A stretch of 64,000 bases of DNA from Petaurus breviceps papuanus (GCA_028583685.1 JAMXIF010000065.1:35023034-35087033), one strand, 5' to 3'. Counted from the first letter of the stretch, positions 43,351 to 53,444 are shown. Numbers and translations: made by a program. Notes: generated from the letters alone by a model not told the origin.

Positions 43351-43919
43351 GCTCCTTGTAGATCTCAAAGCACTAATTGAGAATTGCTACTGGCATTACT
43401 GCCATCGTATTGCCTCTCAAGGTGAGACCTGGACCAATCATGCCATACACAGATACAGACAGACAGACACACACCCTGTCCAGAGTCATGCAAAGAGTAT
43501 CAGAGATAGAACTAGAGGGCGCCGTGTCTCTCTCCTGGTCTATGCCATGTTGTCTCCTCTCAAAGATTATGGGGGTGGGGGTAGAAGAGGGGATCCTGCC
43601 GTTTGAGGAACTTCGCAGTCTCTGGTGACAGACAAGACAGGCACATATGGACAGAACATCAAAGCATATTCAAGTGAAAGTGTTGAACACAAGTGCAAAA
43701 TAGTGCAACTTTGTATCAAGTCACCTCTGTAAGTAGAGTTTTAACTAGGATGGAACAATGGGGCTTTTCACCAGGGTGCTGAAATCTAAAGGGTGCTGAC
43801 AGCCCTGGCGGTTCTCTAGCAAGGTAGAAACAACAGAGCTCAGGGCTTATTTATCAAAAATAATTTGTTAAAATAGCTAGTCCAGAAAGCTACTCCCCCC
43901 CTCAGGCAGGCTTCTCCCT

Positions 43920-44200
43920 GTCAAGTCTCTTCCAACTCTAATATTCAATGTTGAATGTTCCAAGATTCTTTAGGATGCTGACATTTCGTGTTGTATGTTC
44001 TCAGATCCTTTCCAGCTCTGATATTCTCTGTTCTATTTGCTAAGGTCCCTCCCAGCTCTGACATTCTGTTTTCTACATTTCCAGGGTTGCTTTTAGCACT
44101 GATGTTTTATGTTTTGTGTTCCAAAGTCCCTCCCAGTTCTGACATACACAGATTTTAGGACTTTTATCTAAACTCACCAGGCCTGATATTCTGTCTTCCA
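43920..44200 (-). repeat. Minisatellite, ~33-bp unit, degenerate
   Basis: Seven or so units, for example GGTCCCTCCCAGCTCTGACA TTCTGTTTTC-type near 44045. Several units carry an extra duplication (ATTCAATGTTGAATGTTC). Confidence 0.75.
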
Positions 44201-44414
44201 TTCCCGTCACCTATCCCGTTTTAATATTTTCAGAGATTCCAATGTGTCTGGTGCTGCCTCTCCCACAATCCTGGTGGCACCTCCCCAGGGGGCCATTAGG
44301 ATTTCCCGTTGGCACAGATTTCACTATTTATAGTCATGTGCACTCAGGTTTATGTGTGTATGTGCACGTGTGTGTTTTGAACTCTGGAGTGGGACGGTAG
44401 AGTTATTATATGCA

Positions 44415-44640
44415 GCCTCACTGGTGAGGTGATAGATGTTTAACAACCAGCTGTACAGGGGGTAGAGAAGCATACTTGATATGCTTAAGCTGCATTATAA
44501 ATATTTTTTCCTTACTTTTGCAAGAATTGACAATCAACCAAACAATACATCAAGCAGTAATTTGTAGCATTTGCTAATTTCTGAGATATAAATGCTCAGG
44601 CTGAAAATTTAACAACTGGCTCCAGTACAATCTTGACCCT
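44415..44640 (+). repeat. Old interspersed repeat, probably DNA-transposon derived (copy 2)
   Basis: GATAGATGTTTAACAACCAG, AAGCTGCATTATAAATATTT, TTGTAGCATTTGCTAATTTC and GGCTGAAAATTTAACAACTG. It aligns with 25375-25625 and is the better-preserved copy at the left end. Confidence 0.6.
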
Positions 44641-44670
44641 AGCTTTTAAATGCCTTGGTGTAATAAATAA

Positions 44671-44913
44671 GGGCAGTTAGGTGACATAGTGGATAGAGTG
44701 TCTGGCCTGGGGTCAGGAAGACTCCTGTTCCTAAGTGGAAATACAGCTTCTGACACTAGCTATGCGACCTTGGGCAAGTCACTTACCCCTGTTTGTGGCA
44801 GTTTCCTTATCTGCAAAACAAGCTAGAGAAGAAAATGGTAAATAACCCCAGTATCTTTGCCAAGAAAACTCCAAATGGGGTCAGAAAGCATTAGACACAA
44901 CAGAAAATGACAC
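44671..44913 (+). repeat. MAR1-like marsupial SINE, full length
   Basis: GGGCAGTTAGGTGACATAGT (A box), GACCTTGGGCAAGTCACTTA, AGTTTCCTTATCTGCAAAAC, CCAAGAAAACTCCAAATGGG and TTAGACACAACAGAAAATGA. TSD AATAAATAA occurs at 44662-44670 and 44914-44922. Confidence 0.9.
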
Positions 44914-44969
44914 AATAAATAAGCAAACACACCTTTTATAGATTCACTAAATAACATCTTGCAACCTGT

Positions 44970-45240
44970 GCACAAATTTTTAAAACATTTTTATTTAAAG
45001 TTTTGAGTTCTAAATTCTACCCCTCCCTTGCTCCCCCCCCAGACAGTAAGCAATCAGATACAGATTATACATTTTCACATTAGTCATTTTGTACAAGAAG
45101 ACTCCAATGAAAGAAAAAGAATAAAAGACAGTGGAAAACAGCACATTTCAGTCTTTATTCAATCAATAATAAGGTGGATAGGATGCTTCATCATTAATCC
45201 TTTGGGATTGTCTTGGATCATTGTATAGCTGAGAATAACT
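44970..45240 (-). repeat. Marsupial LINE 3' UTR and adjoining fragment
   Basis: TTTTGAGTTCTAAATTCTAC, CACATTAGTCATTTTGTACA and ATTAATCCTTTGGGATTGTC are reverse-oriented marsupial L1-type 3'-end landmarks. Confidence 0.6.
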
Positions 45241-45589
45241 AACTTAAATGCCTATAGCTAGGATTGTGATGGATGAACTGGAAATGTATTTAAAACTATC
45301 ACTGAATTCCTGTCTTTTGTCATTAAATATTTTCTTAATGGACCCTAACTGTACAATTGCTATCGTGTGGCGGAATAATCAGTGTTTGACATTGGAAAGG
45401 CTTGGAAACCACTGATTTGAAAGGAGGAATGAATTTAGGGCCATGGAATCTGAGTTCAAAGATAACTCCACCACTTGCTAGCTGTGTGAAAGTGAGCCAG
45501 CTTCATCTGTCTGGGTCTATTAGACAGCCTTTGAGGTCATTAGCATCTTGAACTCACATGATCCCATGAGGGTCACAATTATGGCCTCC

Positions 45590-45840
45590 TCAGGGGTAGT
45601 GTGACTCAGTGGACTTGGAGGCAGGGAGGCCTGAGTTCAAATCTTACCTCTGACCTTTAATAACTGGGTGAGCCTGTACATGTCAGTTAATTATTCTGAA
45701 CCTTCTTTCACCTATAAAATGTGGTTCAAAATGTCGCAGCACTGACCCCATGAGATAATTCTAAGACTCATGTGAAGTAGGCTAATCATAGCGCTTTGCA
45801 AACTAATGTGCCATATGAATGCAGCTATTATTGTTATTAT
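45590..45840 (+). repeat. MIR SINE, near full length
   Basis: GACTCAGTGGACTTGGAGGC, GCCTGAGTTCAAATCTTACC, AGCGCTTTGCAAACTAATGT and ATTATTGTTATTATTTG. Confidence 0.8.
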
Positions 45841-46374
45841 TTGATGGAGAACATCCTCATCAGTCAGAGAGGCCCCCATTTCCCTGTCCTCATTTAGCAA
45901 CAGCCAGTTCTAGATACTTCTGGGGTCTCTGTCCCTTTCCTCATCCCTCTAGGGGGCCATCACTGCCTCTTCTCATTTCCTTCATCCTGGACCACCAAGG
46001 GAGCTCTGAATCATTGCATGTTTCCATTTTCTCCCAGGCCTGGCTTCCCAGAGATCTGCAAGAGCTTCATTTATAAGAATTGAACGAGAATAGTCATTCA
46101 CTTACTGATAGCATTTTCAGCCTGGCAATGAGCTTTGTGCACATTCACTCACTGTATGTATATGTGTGTGAACGTATCTATCTGCAGTGTGTCTGGGGCC
46201 AGGATTATCCACCCCTTCTTTAAAAATTATTTATTTTATTTTTAGTTTATGAAATAAAAACAATCATTTGCATAACATGGTAGAATTTTTTAAAAGAGAA
46301 TTTAACATGAATCTGCACATTTATTATGTACAATGTGTTATTCCTTTTAAATATATATATATATAAAGTTATAA

Positions 46375-46520
46375 TTTAAAATAACTCTAGACAGTATAAA
46401 ATATCCATCCTATTTTAATGATGAGTTAAATGTGACTGGGAGGGCTATGACTCACGCCAGAAAGTGGCAGAGCCAGGATTCAAACTCAGGCCTCTAACTC
46501 TGGGTCTAGGGTTCTTACAT
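46375..46520 (-). repeat. SINE fragment
   Basis: AGGATTCAAACTCAGGCCTC after CCATCCTATTTTAATGATGA. A TATATATA patch (46350-46366) precedes it. Confidence 0.55.
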
Positions 46521-46622
46521 GTTGGTGTCTAAAAACTCAAAAGCAGTTTCAAGTAGTAAAGAGGAGGGAATGGGTTGGAAAGGGAGGTGAGGGTGACTCT
46601 CGATGGTTTCACATGGGGACAG

Positions 46623-46957
46623 ACTGAGGAGGAGGAAGAAGACAATGAAGAAGAAGAGGAAGAGGAGGAGAAGGAGAAGAGGAGGAGAAAGGGAAGAAGG
46701 AAGAAGATAAGGAGGAGGAGGAAGAAGATGAGAAGAGGAAGAGGAGGTGAAAGAAGAGGAGGAGGAGGAAGAGGAGGAGGAAGAGGAAGAGGAAGAGGAA
46801 GAGGAGGAAGTGAAGGAAGAGGAAGAGGAGGAGGAGAAGAGGAGGAGGAAGAGGAGGAGGAAGAAGAGGAGGAGGAAGAGGAGGAAGTGAAGGAAGAGGA
46901 AGAGGAGGAGGAGAAGAGGAGGAGGAAGAGGAGGAGGAAGAGGAAGAGGAGGAGAAT
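46623..46957. repeat. Polypurine (GAG/GAA)n tract with a 77-bp duplication
   Basis: About 335 bases, purine on the plus strand with few exceptions, built from GAGGAG, GAAGAG and GAGGAA triplets. A segment marked by GTGAAGGAAGAGGAAGAGGA is present twice, 77 bases apart (46810 and 46887). Frames on both strands (poly-Glu/Lys or poly-Ser/Pro/Leu, 138-155 codons) are artefacts of composition. Confidence 0.95.
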
Positions 46958-47115
46958 AGCTGTCATTCACATAGCACTTCAAGTCTGGTAAAGCACTTTA
47001 CACCTGTCATCTTATTTGACCCTCCAAACAGCGCTGGGAGGTAGTTGCTGTTATCATCCCCATTTTCCAGATGAGCAGATCCTTTAATTCTCTGAGCCTT
47101 GGTTTCTCCATTTGT
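46955..47115 (-). repeat. MIR SINE
   Basis: CATAGCACTTCAAGTCTGGT, CCTCCAAACAGCGCTGGGAG, CCCCATTTTCCAGATGAGCA. The purine tract grew at its edge. Confidence 0.75.
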
Positions 47116-47654
47116 AAAAGGGGTCTAACATTATTCTCCCTACCTGCCACCTAGATCTTGGGAAGTGGGGGTGGGCGAGGGAAATAAAGAAAGGGAGCTG
47201 TTCAGAAGTGGAATCGGCTGCCCTAGGAAGAAGGGGTTCCCTTCACTGGAGACCTTCCAGGAGAGGCTAAGTAACTACTTGTCAGAAATGGTTCCAGGAG
47301 GATACTTGCTCAGCTATGGGTTAGTCTCAGCCTCTGAGGTCCCTTCTGGACCCACCATTCAGAGTATTCAGTGTTCAGAGGCTCCACTTCCTTGCTTGGT
47401 GAGTGAGCTTCATGTGGCCGACTATAGGCTGGCTCCAGCCATGTGACACTTTTCTCCCTGGACATCTTCTCAATAGCTGCCTTGCCACCTGTACCCTTCA
47501 TCCCCACCCCACTCTCCAGTTTGGGAATCATAACCTACTCAGTACTACCACTGCTACTGGAAGCCATAGGCTAGTCTACTTCCCGGTGACTGGACTCAAC
47601 ATTTCTTTCACTTTTACTTCCCAAACCAAAAAACTGATCTAGATGTGCTGTCTC

Positions 47655-47770
47655 CCCTTCTTAGAATGTAAGCTTCTTGAAGGCAGGGAATGGCTTCACT
47701 TTTGTATTTGCATCTCCAGAGTTTAGCACATAGTAAGTGCTCAGTTTTTACATTCATTCATTCTCTGAGA
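47655..47770 (+). repeat. L2 LINE 3' terminus
   Basis: AATGTAAGCTTCTTGAAGGC, TTTGCATCTCCAGAGTTTAG, CACATAGTAAGTGCTCAGTT. Confidence 0.8.
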
Positions 47771-47929
47771 ATGAGAATGAGAATCCACACTCTGAGGATG
47801 GGAGACACAGATCCCTGGCTACCACAGCCAGGACAACCCTCACTTTTCAGGACCAAGATCACTCTCATTGCCCTGGAGGAGGACCTGAGGGCCTGAGGGG
47901 GTGGCATGCAGCAGCCTGGCAGGGCAGAC

Positions 47930-48270
47930 CTCCGAGTTCCAATGGAAATGTGGTCCTTTCCAACACAGAGGGGGAGCAATTGGCAGAGGCAGCTACAACA
48001 TTCTCCAGGCCTAGTGAGGGATTTATAGGGAGCAGAGGAGAAGAAAATAAAAATTAAACCATAAGAACGCTGCTGACATTGTCCCTTTGAAAGATAATAA
48101 GCACATGCCAGTCAGGGCTTAATGACATAACTGAGCTGAATCTTAAGGGAGAAGAAATCTTATCGTGTTAACACTCCCCTGGTGTGATGTTACAGAAATG
48201 TTCTACTTCAACCACTGGGATGTGTTCCTTAAAGCCCAGAAAGTAGAATGGGGGAAGGAGTCTTGGCTAG
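47930..48270. other. Repeat-free block, candidate conserved non-coding element
   Basis: A 340-base block with CCCTTTGAAAGATAATAAGC (TCF-like CTTTGAA next to GATA-like AGATAA) and CTTAATGACATAACTGAGCT. No repeat recognised and no meaningful frame. Motif-based guess. Confidence 0.25.
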
Positions 48271-48324
48271 GGTCACAAGAGGAGAGAAGAAGTGGGGAAG
48301 AAATAAATCATTAGAGTCCTTGAT

Positions 48325-48490
48325 CTACAGTTGAAAGGGAGCTCAGAGGTCTTCTAGGACAGCCCCTTTCATTTTACAGACGAGTTCCAAAGAAGTTCAG
48401 TGACACGCCCAAAGTCACACGAATGGACAAGAGCAGGAATTGAACTCGGGTCCTCTGAGTCTATATCTAATAATCTTTCCAATATATCAT
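48325..48490 (-). repeat. MIR SINE fragment
   Basis: TTTCATTTTACAGACGAGTT, GGAATTGAACTCGGGTCCTC. Confidence 0.7.
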
Positions 48491-48864
48491 CTCCCTGGTG
48501 TCGTAGGCTTCAGGGCCAGTCTTCCCTATCCAATGCCATGAAGGCTGCCAAGTTTCCCTTGTTGCTGTGTTCTAACCAAGACAGGACTGATGGATGCCAA
48601 AAAACAAGCCGACTCTTAGGTGTCAGGGAGGGAAGACCCCACCAAAGTCTGAGTTCTGAATTGTCTGAGGTCAACCTTAAACAGAAAGTCAGATGGGAGT
48701 GATGCCAGGGTCACTGTGCAGAATGTGTGTGTCCGAGGGGCTACAATAGGGAGGAAGGATGATTGACGGGGGAAGAACTCAAGGCCAGGAATTCCATACT
48801 AGATATGGAGGCCAACACTCAGCGAGAATTTGGGAGCTGACTGTTTGAATGCCAAAGCCATCCC

Positions 48865-48970
48865 AAACTAACCAACATTTATCAAATGCCTACTTTGGAT
48901 GAAGCACTTTCTTAGGCACAATGAATACCAAGACAGAATGAAAAGCCTTCCCTGCTGCCATCTGTAGGAA
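48865..48970 (-). repeat. L2 LINE 3' end
   Basis: ACCAACATTTATCAAATGCC, AAGCACTTTCTTAGGCACAA. Confidence 0.7.
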
Positions 48971-49074
48971 TCTTTGCTTATCTTTCCACTTGCTTGTATC
49001 TTCCCTTAAAATAACCTCATTATCTAATTTGTAAATAGTTTGATATGCCTCTATTTGGATATGTTAGATCCTTG

Positions 49075-49330
49075 GGAAGGAAGATATAAGCTCCTTGAGG
49101 GAAGGGATATAGTGGCAGGTACATAGTAGATGATTTATTATTTTTATTTTTTTTAAAGCAATCGGGGTTAACTAACTTGCTCAAGGTTACATGGCCAGTT
49201 ATTTCTGGTTGTGGTGCTGAGTATCTGAGCCCGGATTTGATCCAGGTCATCCCGACACTGGAGCCGGTGAGCTGAGCCATCTGGCTGCCCCAATAGTAGG
49301 TGATTTATAAAATGCCTTTTGATTGGTTAT
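49075..49330 (+). repeat. L2 LINE 3' terminus split by a SINE
   Basis: ATAAGCTCCTTGAGGGAAGG and GGTACATAGTAGATGATTTA end at the SINE. GTAGGTGATTTATAAAATGC resumes after it, so L2 was the target. Confidence 0.75.
49139..49292 (-). repeat. tRNA-derived SINE, CpG-rich subfamily, copy 3
   Basis: Minus strand: GGGGCAGCCAGATGGCTCAG head, GATGACCTGGATCAAATCCG, CAGCACCACAACCAGAAATA, ending ACCCCGATTGCTTT plus an A-rich tail. A 16-base TSD with one mismatch (ATAGTAGATGATTTAT / ATAGTAGGTGATTTAT) lies at 49123-49138 and 49293-49308. Confidence 0.9.
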
Positions 49331-49334
49331 TTGA

Positions 49335-49560
49335 TTCTATTGGGGCAGAGTGAAAGAATAGAGAACAGTAAACAGACAGGCCCTAATAATTAGAGGGACC
49401 AGGAAAAGCTTCCTGTAGGAGACGGTGCAGAGGATGAGTCATGAACTGTCATTAAGGAATCCAGGGCTTCTAAGAGGTGGAGGGGAAGAGGGAATGCATA
49501 CTAGGTGTGGAAGTCTGTGCAAAGGCATGTAGGTGGGAAACGACAATTTGACTTTTCAAG
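49335..49560 (-). repeat. L2-clade LINE fragment
   Basis: CCAGGAAAAGCTTCCTGTAG, GGATGAGTCATGAACTGTCA and GTGCAAAGGCATGTAGGTGG. Confidence 0.6.
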
Positions 49561-49894
49561 TTCCTACCATTTTACCGTTGTCAAGGGTGATTTCCATCAA
49601 GCCTCCTTCTGAATCAACTAACATTATCAAGCTGTAGGACTCATGCTTCTCAGCTGGTAGTCAACCTGAGCCTGTCTGTGATAGACAGGGCTGCATATTA
49701 CACCTCCTTTCCACTCCATTAAAATTCACAGTCCTCCAATGCAGCAAATCCAAATTCCCCAGCTCCAAAAATACATTCAGCTATCATCATCTCAGCCCTG
49801 TCCAGGAGAGAAAACATTCAGGGGCTTGGTTCGTGCAGACAAAAGCCTTCCTTAATAAAGCAATTGAACTCTCTGGGATGTTGGTCTCTCTTCC

Positions 49895-50035
49895 CTCTGA
49901 GAGGCACATGGTAGAGTAGAAAAGAAGACTAGATCTGGAGTCAAAGGACCTGGGTTCAAACCCTAGTTTTGCCACTTTGATGACTTTGAGGCTTAGTTTC
50001 CTTATCTGCAAAAAAGGAGTTGAATGAGTTGATTT
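49895..50035 (+). repeat. MIR SINE
   Basis: GACTAGATCTGGAGTCAAAG, CCTGGGTTCAAACCCTAGTT, TTAGTTTCCTTATCTGCAAA. Confidence 0.8.
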
Positions 50036-50093
50036 TTTTTTTTTGCCTTTTGGAGGGTAGTTGGGGTTAAGTAACTTGCCCAAGGTTACACAG

Positions 50094-50151
<58 letters not shown>

Positions 50152-50232
50152 AAGTGTCTGAGGCCAGAACCAAACTCGGGTCCTCCTGACTCCAGGGCTG
50201 GTGCTTTACTCACTACACCACCTAGCCACCCC
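50036..50232 (-). repeat. tRNA-derived marsupial SINE with internal (GT)n
   Basis: Minus-strand head GGGGTGGCTAGGTGGTGTAG, CCCGAGTTTGGTTCTGGCCT region, tail TTAACCCCAACTACCCTCC. A GT dinucleotide run of about 52 bases (50097-50148) replaces part of the body. Related TSDs GAATGAGTTGATTT (50022) and GAATAGTTGATTT (50233) flank it. Confidence 0.9.
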
Positions 50233-50544
50233 GAATAGTTGATTTCTAAGGGTATTTCTCTTCTACTGTAAACCCTGTGACCTATATGAAAGTGAGGAAG
50301 GGCATCCTTTGTATTTTCTGTCAGAAGATCAAGGGAAGAAACAGGGAGCTGCTCATCCATCCAACCTTCCCCCTCCCCCACCAGTGCTTACCAACGTTCC
50401 AGATGCCCTGAACCGGTCAGGACACATTTCTAGGCAAACTGTCCGGCTGACAAGATTTGAATATGAGAACAGATCCAGGAAATAAGAAAGGTTTAGGTTA
50501 GATAAAAGACAGACAAAGAATCACAAAATATTAGAGGAGACCCT

Positions 50545-50695
50545 AGAATACTCAAGTTTTATAAATTCCTTGTTTTCCAGATGAGGAAACAGATTCAGAG
50601 AAGAGAAATAAGTTTCCAAGGTCACATAGTTACCAGTGGCCGAGTGGAGACTAATTTAGACCACACGATTACAAGTCCAGGATTTTTCTACTATC
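50545..50695 (-). repeat. MIR SINE fragment
   Basis: TTTTCCAGATGAGGAAACAG, CAAGGTCACATAGTTACCAG. Confidence 0.7.
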
Positions 50696-50699
50696 TCAA

Positions 50700-51430
50700 C
50701 ACTACTTCTCCTTTTAAAACTGGAACAAAGCCCCACTTAAGTAGATGAGCATCTCCTTGGAGGCAGGGAGATAGATGTCAGCAAATATGTAGTTGTACTT
50801 TTGGTAGGGCAACGACTTCCTCTCTTGGATGAAACAAATAAATCCCTTACTCCCCAGTGATGAACAATGATGACCACTTCAGGATGGGCAGGACACCAGG
50901 CCTGTGGCCTCAGCTGGGAGTTAGGACTTCCAGGTTCCTCATGGTCTAGGATCCTCAGACCCCAAAAGACTTGGGTTCTTAGCTTCCTTTTTCTAGCTGT
51001 TCCTGTGTAACACTGAGAAAATTCAGTCCCTTCTTAGAGCCTCAAGTCTTTCCATCTTTCCAAGTAGAAGCAAGATGCCACCTCCACATTTCCTAGGCCT
51101 TCAAGGATCCCCTGAGGGTGAGCAACAATGGGTCAGAGAAACCCTTGAAGTTTCTGACTGAATGACATCCCAGAATGCAAGTAAATTCTGACAACAGTTC
51201 TTGGAATCTGTCAATCCCAACTCTCTGCTGGGCTGTGATTTGTTCACATAATTATCCGAAAATTAGAAACCAAATGAATCTTTGTCTATCAAACACCAGG
51301 CTAATTATCTTGAATGGAAATGAGTTGGATGGAGGAGAGCTTATTGTCCCCAGTCCCCAGCTGGTGATGCTCAGACTTTCCTGAGCCTCTGGAGCAGAAA
51401 CTGTTCCCCTCCTTCCCACCACCCTCCACC
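50700..51430. other. Unassigned stretch
   Basis: No recognised repeat or exon. Overlapping short frames at 51175-51449 carry no known motif. Confidence 0.35.
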
Positions 51431-51439
51431 CCCCAAATC

Positions 51440-51895
51440 CATTTTCCATGTAACTTCCAAAGTGATTTTCCTAAAGTGCAGATCTTGTGATGTCGTGCCC
51501 ATATTCAATAAACTTCAATGGCTCCCTATTGCCCCCAGATCCAACTATAATCTCCTTGTTTGCTTTTGAAAGCTCTTCACATCCTGGCTCTAATCAACAC
51601 TTCTAGCCTTAGTATATGTTACTCTTTTCCTAGACTGGACAGTCTAGCCAGAATGAGTTACTTGCTATTCCTCACACTCCCACCTCTGGACCTTTCTCTG
51701 CATGCCTGTCCTCCATGCCTGGAATATGGTCCTTCTTCACCTCCAACTCTTAGAAACCATTGTTTCCTTCAAATCTCAGCATAAGCACCATATTCTGCAA
51801 GAAGGCCTTTCCTGATCCTCCCAGCTACTAGAGCCTTCCTCCACTCCAATTTCTTGGTATTCATCTTATGTACACCCACATAATAGTATCATAGG
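51440..51895 (+). repeat. L2 LINE 3' end
   Basis: AAAGTGATTTTCCTAAAGTG, AATGGCTCCCTATTGCCCCC, TGAAAGCTCTTCACATCCTG and GGCCTTTCCTGATCCTCCCA in L2 order, cut before the terminus by the adjacent DNA transposon's insertion region. Confidence 0.8.
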
Positions 51896-51903
51896 AGCAT
51901 GTA

Positions 51904-52331
51904 CCGTGTTTCCCCGATAATAAGACACTGTCTTATTAATTTTTTTGGACAGAAAAACACCAGAGGGCTTATTTTCAGAGGAGGGCTTATTTTAATGAAC
52001 ATTGACAGCAATTTTAATAAACAGGTAAATGTGAACAAAAAAATGTACCTTTATTCAATAAGCAAATCACTGGGGAAGAACAGGATGACGCGCTCACTGC
52101 TGCAGCTCTGATTGGATGCAGCTCGGAGCTCGGCGTGCGTTTCACGGGGGGGAGGGGGAGGACGGTGCATACAGAGGGTACCGTAATGTAGCGTGTAGCG
52201 CAGGGAATCACCTTCACTAAGTAGCAATCTCAATAGGGCTTATTTTCAGGGGAGGGCTTATTTTAGAGGAATCTTACATAGTAAGGGGAGGGCTTATTTT
52301 CGGGATAGGTCTTATTATCGGGGAAACACGA
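51904..52331. mobile_element. Non-autonomous TA-flanked DNA transposon (MITE, Tc1/mariner-like)
   Basis: A 428-base element has terminal inverted repeats of 23 bases matching at 22 (left 51904-51926 contains GTGTTTCCCCGATAATAAGA; right is its complement at 52309-52331). It is flanked by TA on both sides (51902-51903, 52332-52333). TA flanks point to the Tc1/mariner superfamily. Subterminal GGGCTTATTTTC(A/G)GGG-type motifs recur on both sides (51967-51993 and 52235-52305). It encodes no transposase. Its centre (52085-52205) is CpG-rich (GATGACGCGCTC, GCTCGGCGTGCG), unlike its surroundings, so it looks recent. Confidence 0.88.
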
Positions 52332-52334
52332 TAG

Positions 52335-52520
52335 ATTTGGAACTTGAAGGACCTTAGAGACATTCAATGTTCTTCACTGATGAAGAAAGGGAGGAGAGAG
52401 TTGTTAAGTGACTTATTCAGGATCTCTCAGCTAGTAAGTGAGCCTGAGGCAGGAATTGAACTCAGGTCTTCCTGATTCCTAGTCAAACACTCTATCTACT
52501 GCACTACCTAGCTATATGTA
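52335..52520 (-). repeat. SINE fragment (MIR/MAR1 type)
   Basis: TTAAGTGACTTATTCAGGAT, GAATTGAACTCAGGTCTTCC, CACTCTATCTACTGCACTAC. Confidence 0.75.
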
Positions 52521-52549
52521 CATATGCCCCTCTATGCCTAAATGTGTAC

Positions 52550-52650
52550 ATTTTATCTCCTCTGATAGAGTGACAGCTCCTTGAGGGCAGAGACTGCTTC
52601 ATTTCTGTCTTTGTAGCCATTGTACCTAGCTTAAGAGGAGTATTTCATAA
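52550..52650 (+). repeat. L2 LINE 3' terminus
   Basis: GTGACAGCTCCTTGAGGGCA, GTCTTTGTAGCCATTGTACC. Confidence 0.65.
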
Positions 52651-52679
52651 CCCTCCCCCAACTCAAATTAATGTCACTA

Positions 52680-53439
52680 ACAAAATTCTCTATTCCCCTG
52701 TATCTTTTCTCAGACCTTTATTATTTGACAATGTCTGTTTTATTGAGTTACTGAATCATGCATCAAAGGAATAAACTGTGTGAATAACCTCATTAATTAC
52801 ATCAGGAAAAAGTGGGGTACTTCAAGTCATGGGATGATCTCAGATGGTAAAGTGCATTGGGATTTGGAGAAAGAATTACGCATACCTCTTGGCCCAGCAT
52901 ATCAGAGGAGAACGATCCAGCAGCCACTTCAGTGCTTAAGCTTATGGAGAAGTTGGAGATTCTAGACCCAGACCACAGCAGAGGACTGAAGAGGAAGGTG
53001 TGAATCCAGAAGGGCTGTACTATCCCACCCTCCATTGATCATCCTGCCCTCCACTGACCACGTCATCAAGAAGCCACCAGGAACAAACAATGAATTCAGC
53101 TGGGAGCTAAGAGGGTTCACAGTAGACACACTGAAGGAATATCAGCTTCAGGGAGTATGACCTCTTTGAGATAGAGAGAAGTGTAGCTTTAGGACTCTGT
53201 GCAGACCCTGACCCTTTGGCATCCAGCAAAGAGCTACACACACAGTCATGAGGACTTTATGAAGGGAGAGAAGAACTTTCAGCCATCTGGGAGCTGTTAC
53301 CTTTTTATCATATGTACTTTCTATCTCTGAGGCCACATTCCCCTGGACTCTAAGGAATTGTGCGGGAATATGTCACAGACCTTTGTTGTCAAGGGAGGTG
53401 ATATTTTGATACCAAATGTTTTTGTTACATACCATCTAA
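52680..53439. other. Unassigned stretch, target of LTR-B1
   Basis: I recognise no family here. The sequence resumes across the LTR at 54666, so LTR-B1 landed in it. The frames at 52780-53035 have no known motif. An old LTR or retrocopy remains possible. Confidence 0.35.
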
Positions 53440-53444
53440 GTAAA

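Noticed and set aside
46515-46991. Long acidic (poly-Glu) or Ser/Pro-rich proteins on either strand
   Set aside because: They arise from the polypurine triplet repeat and have no non-repetitive sequence.
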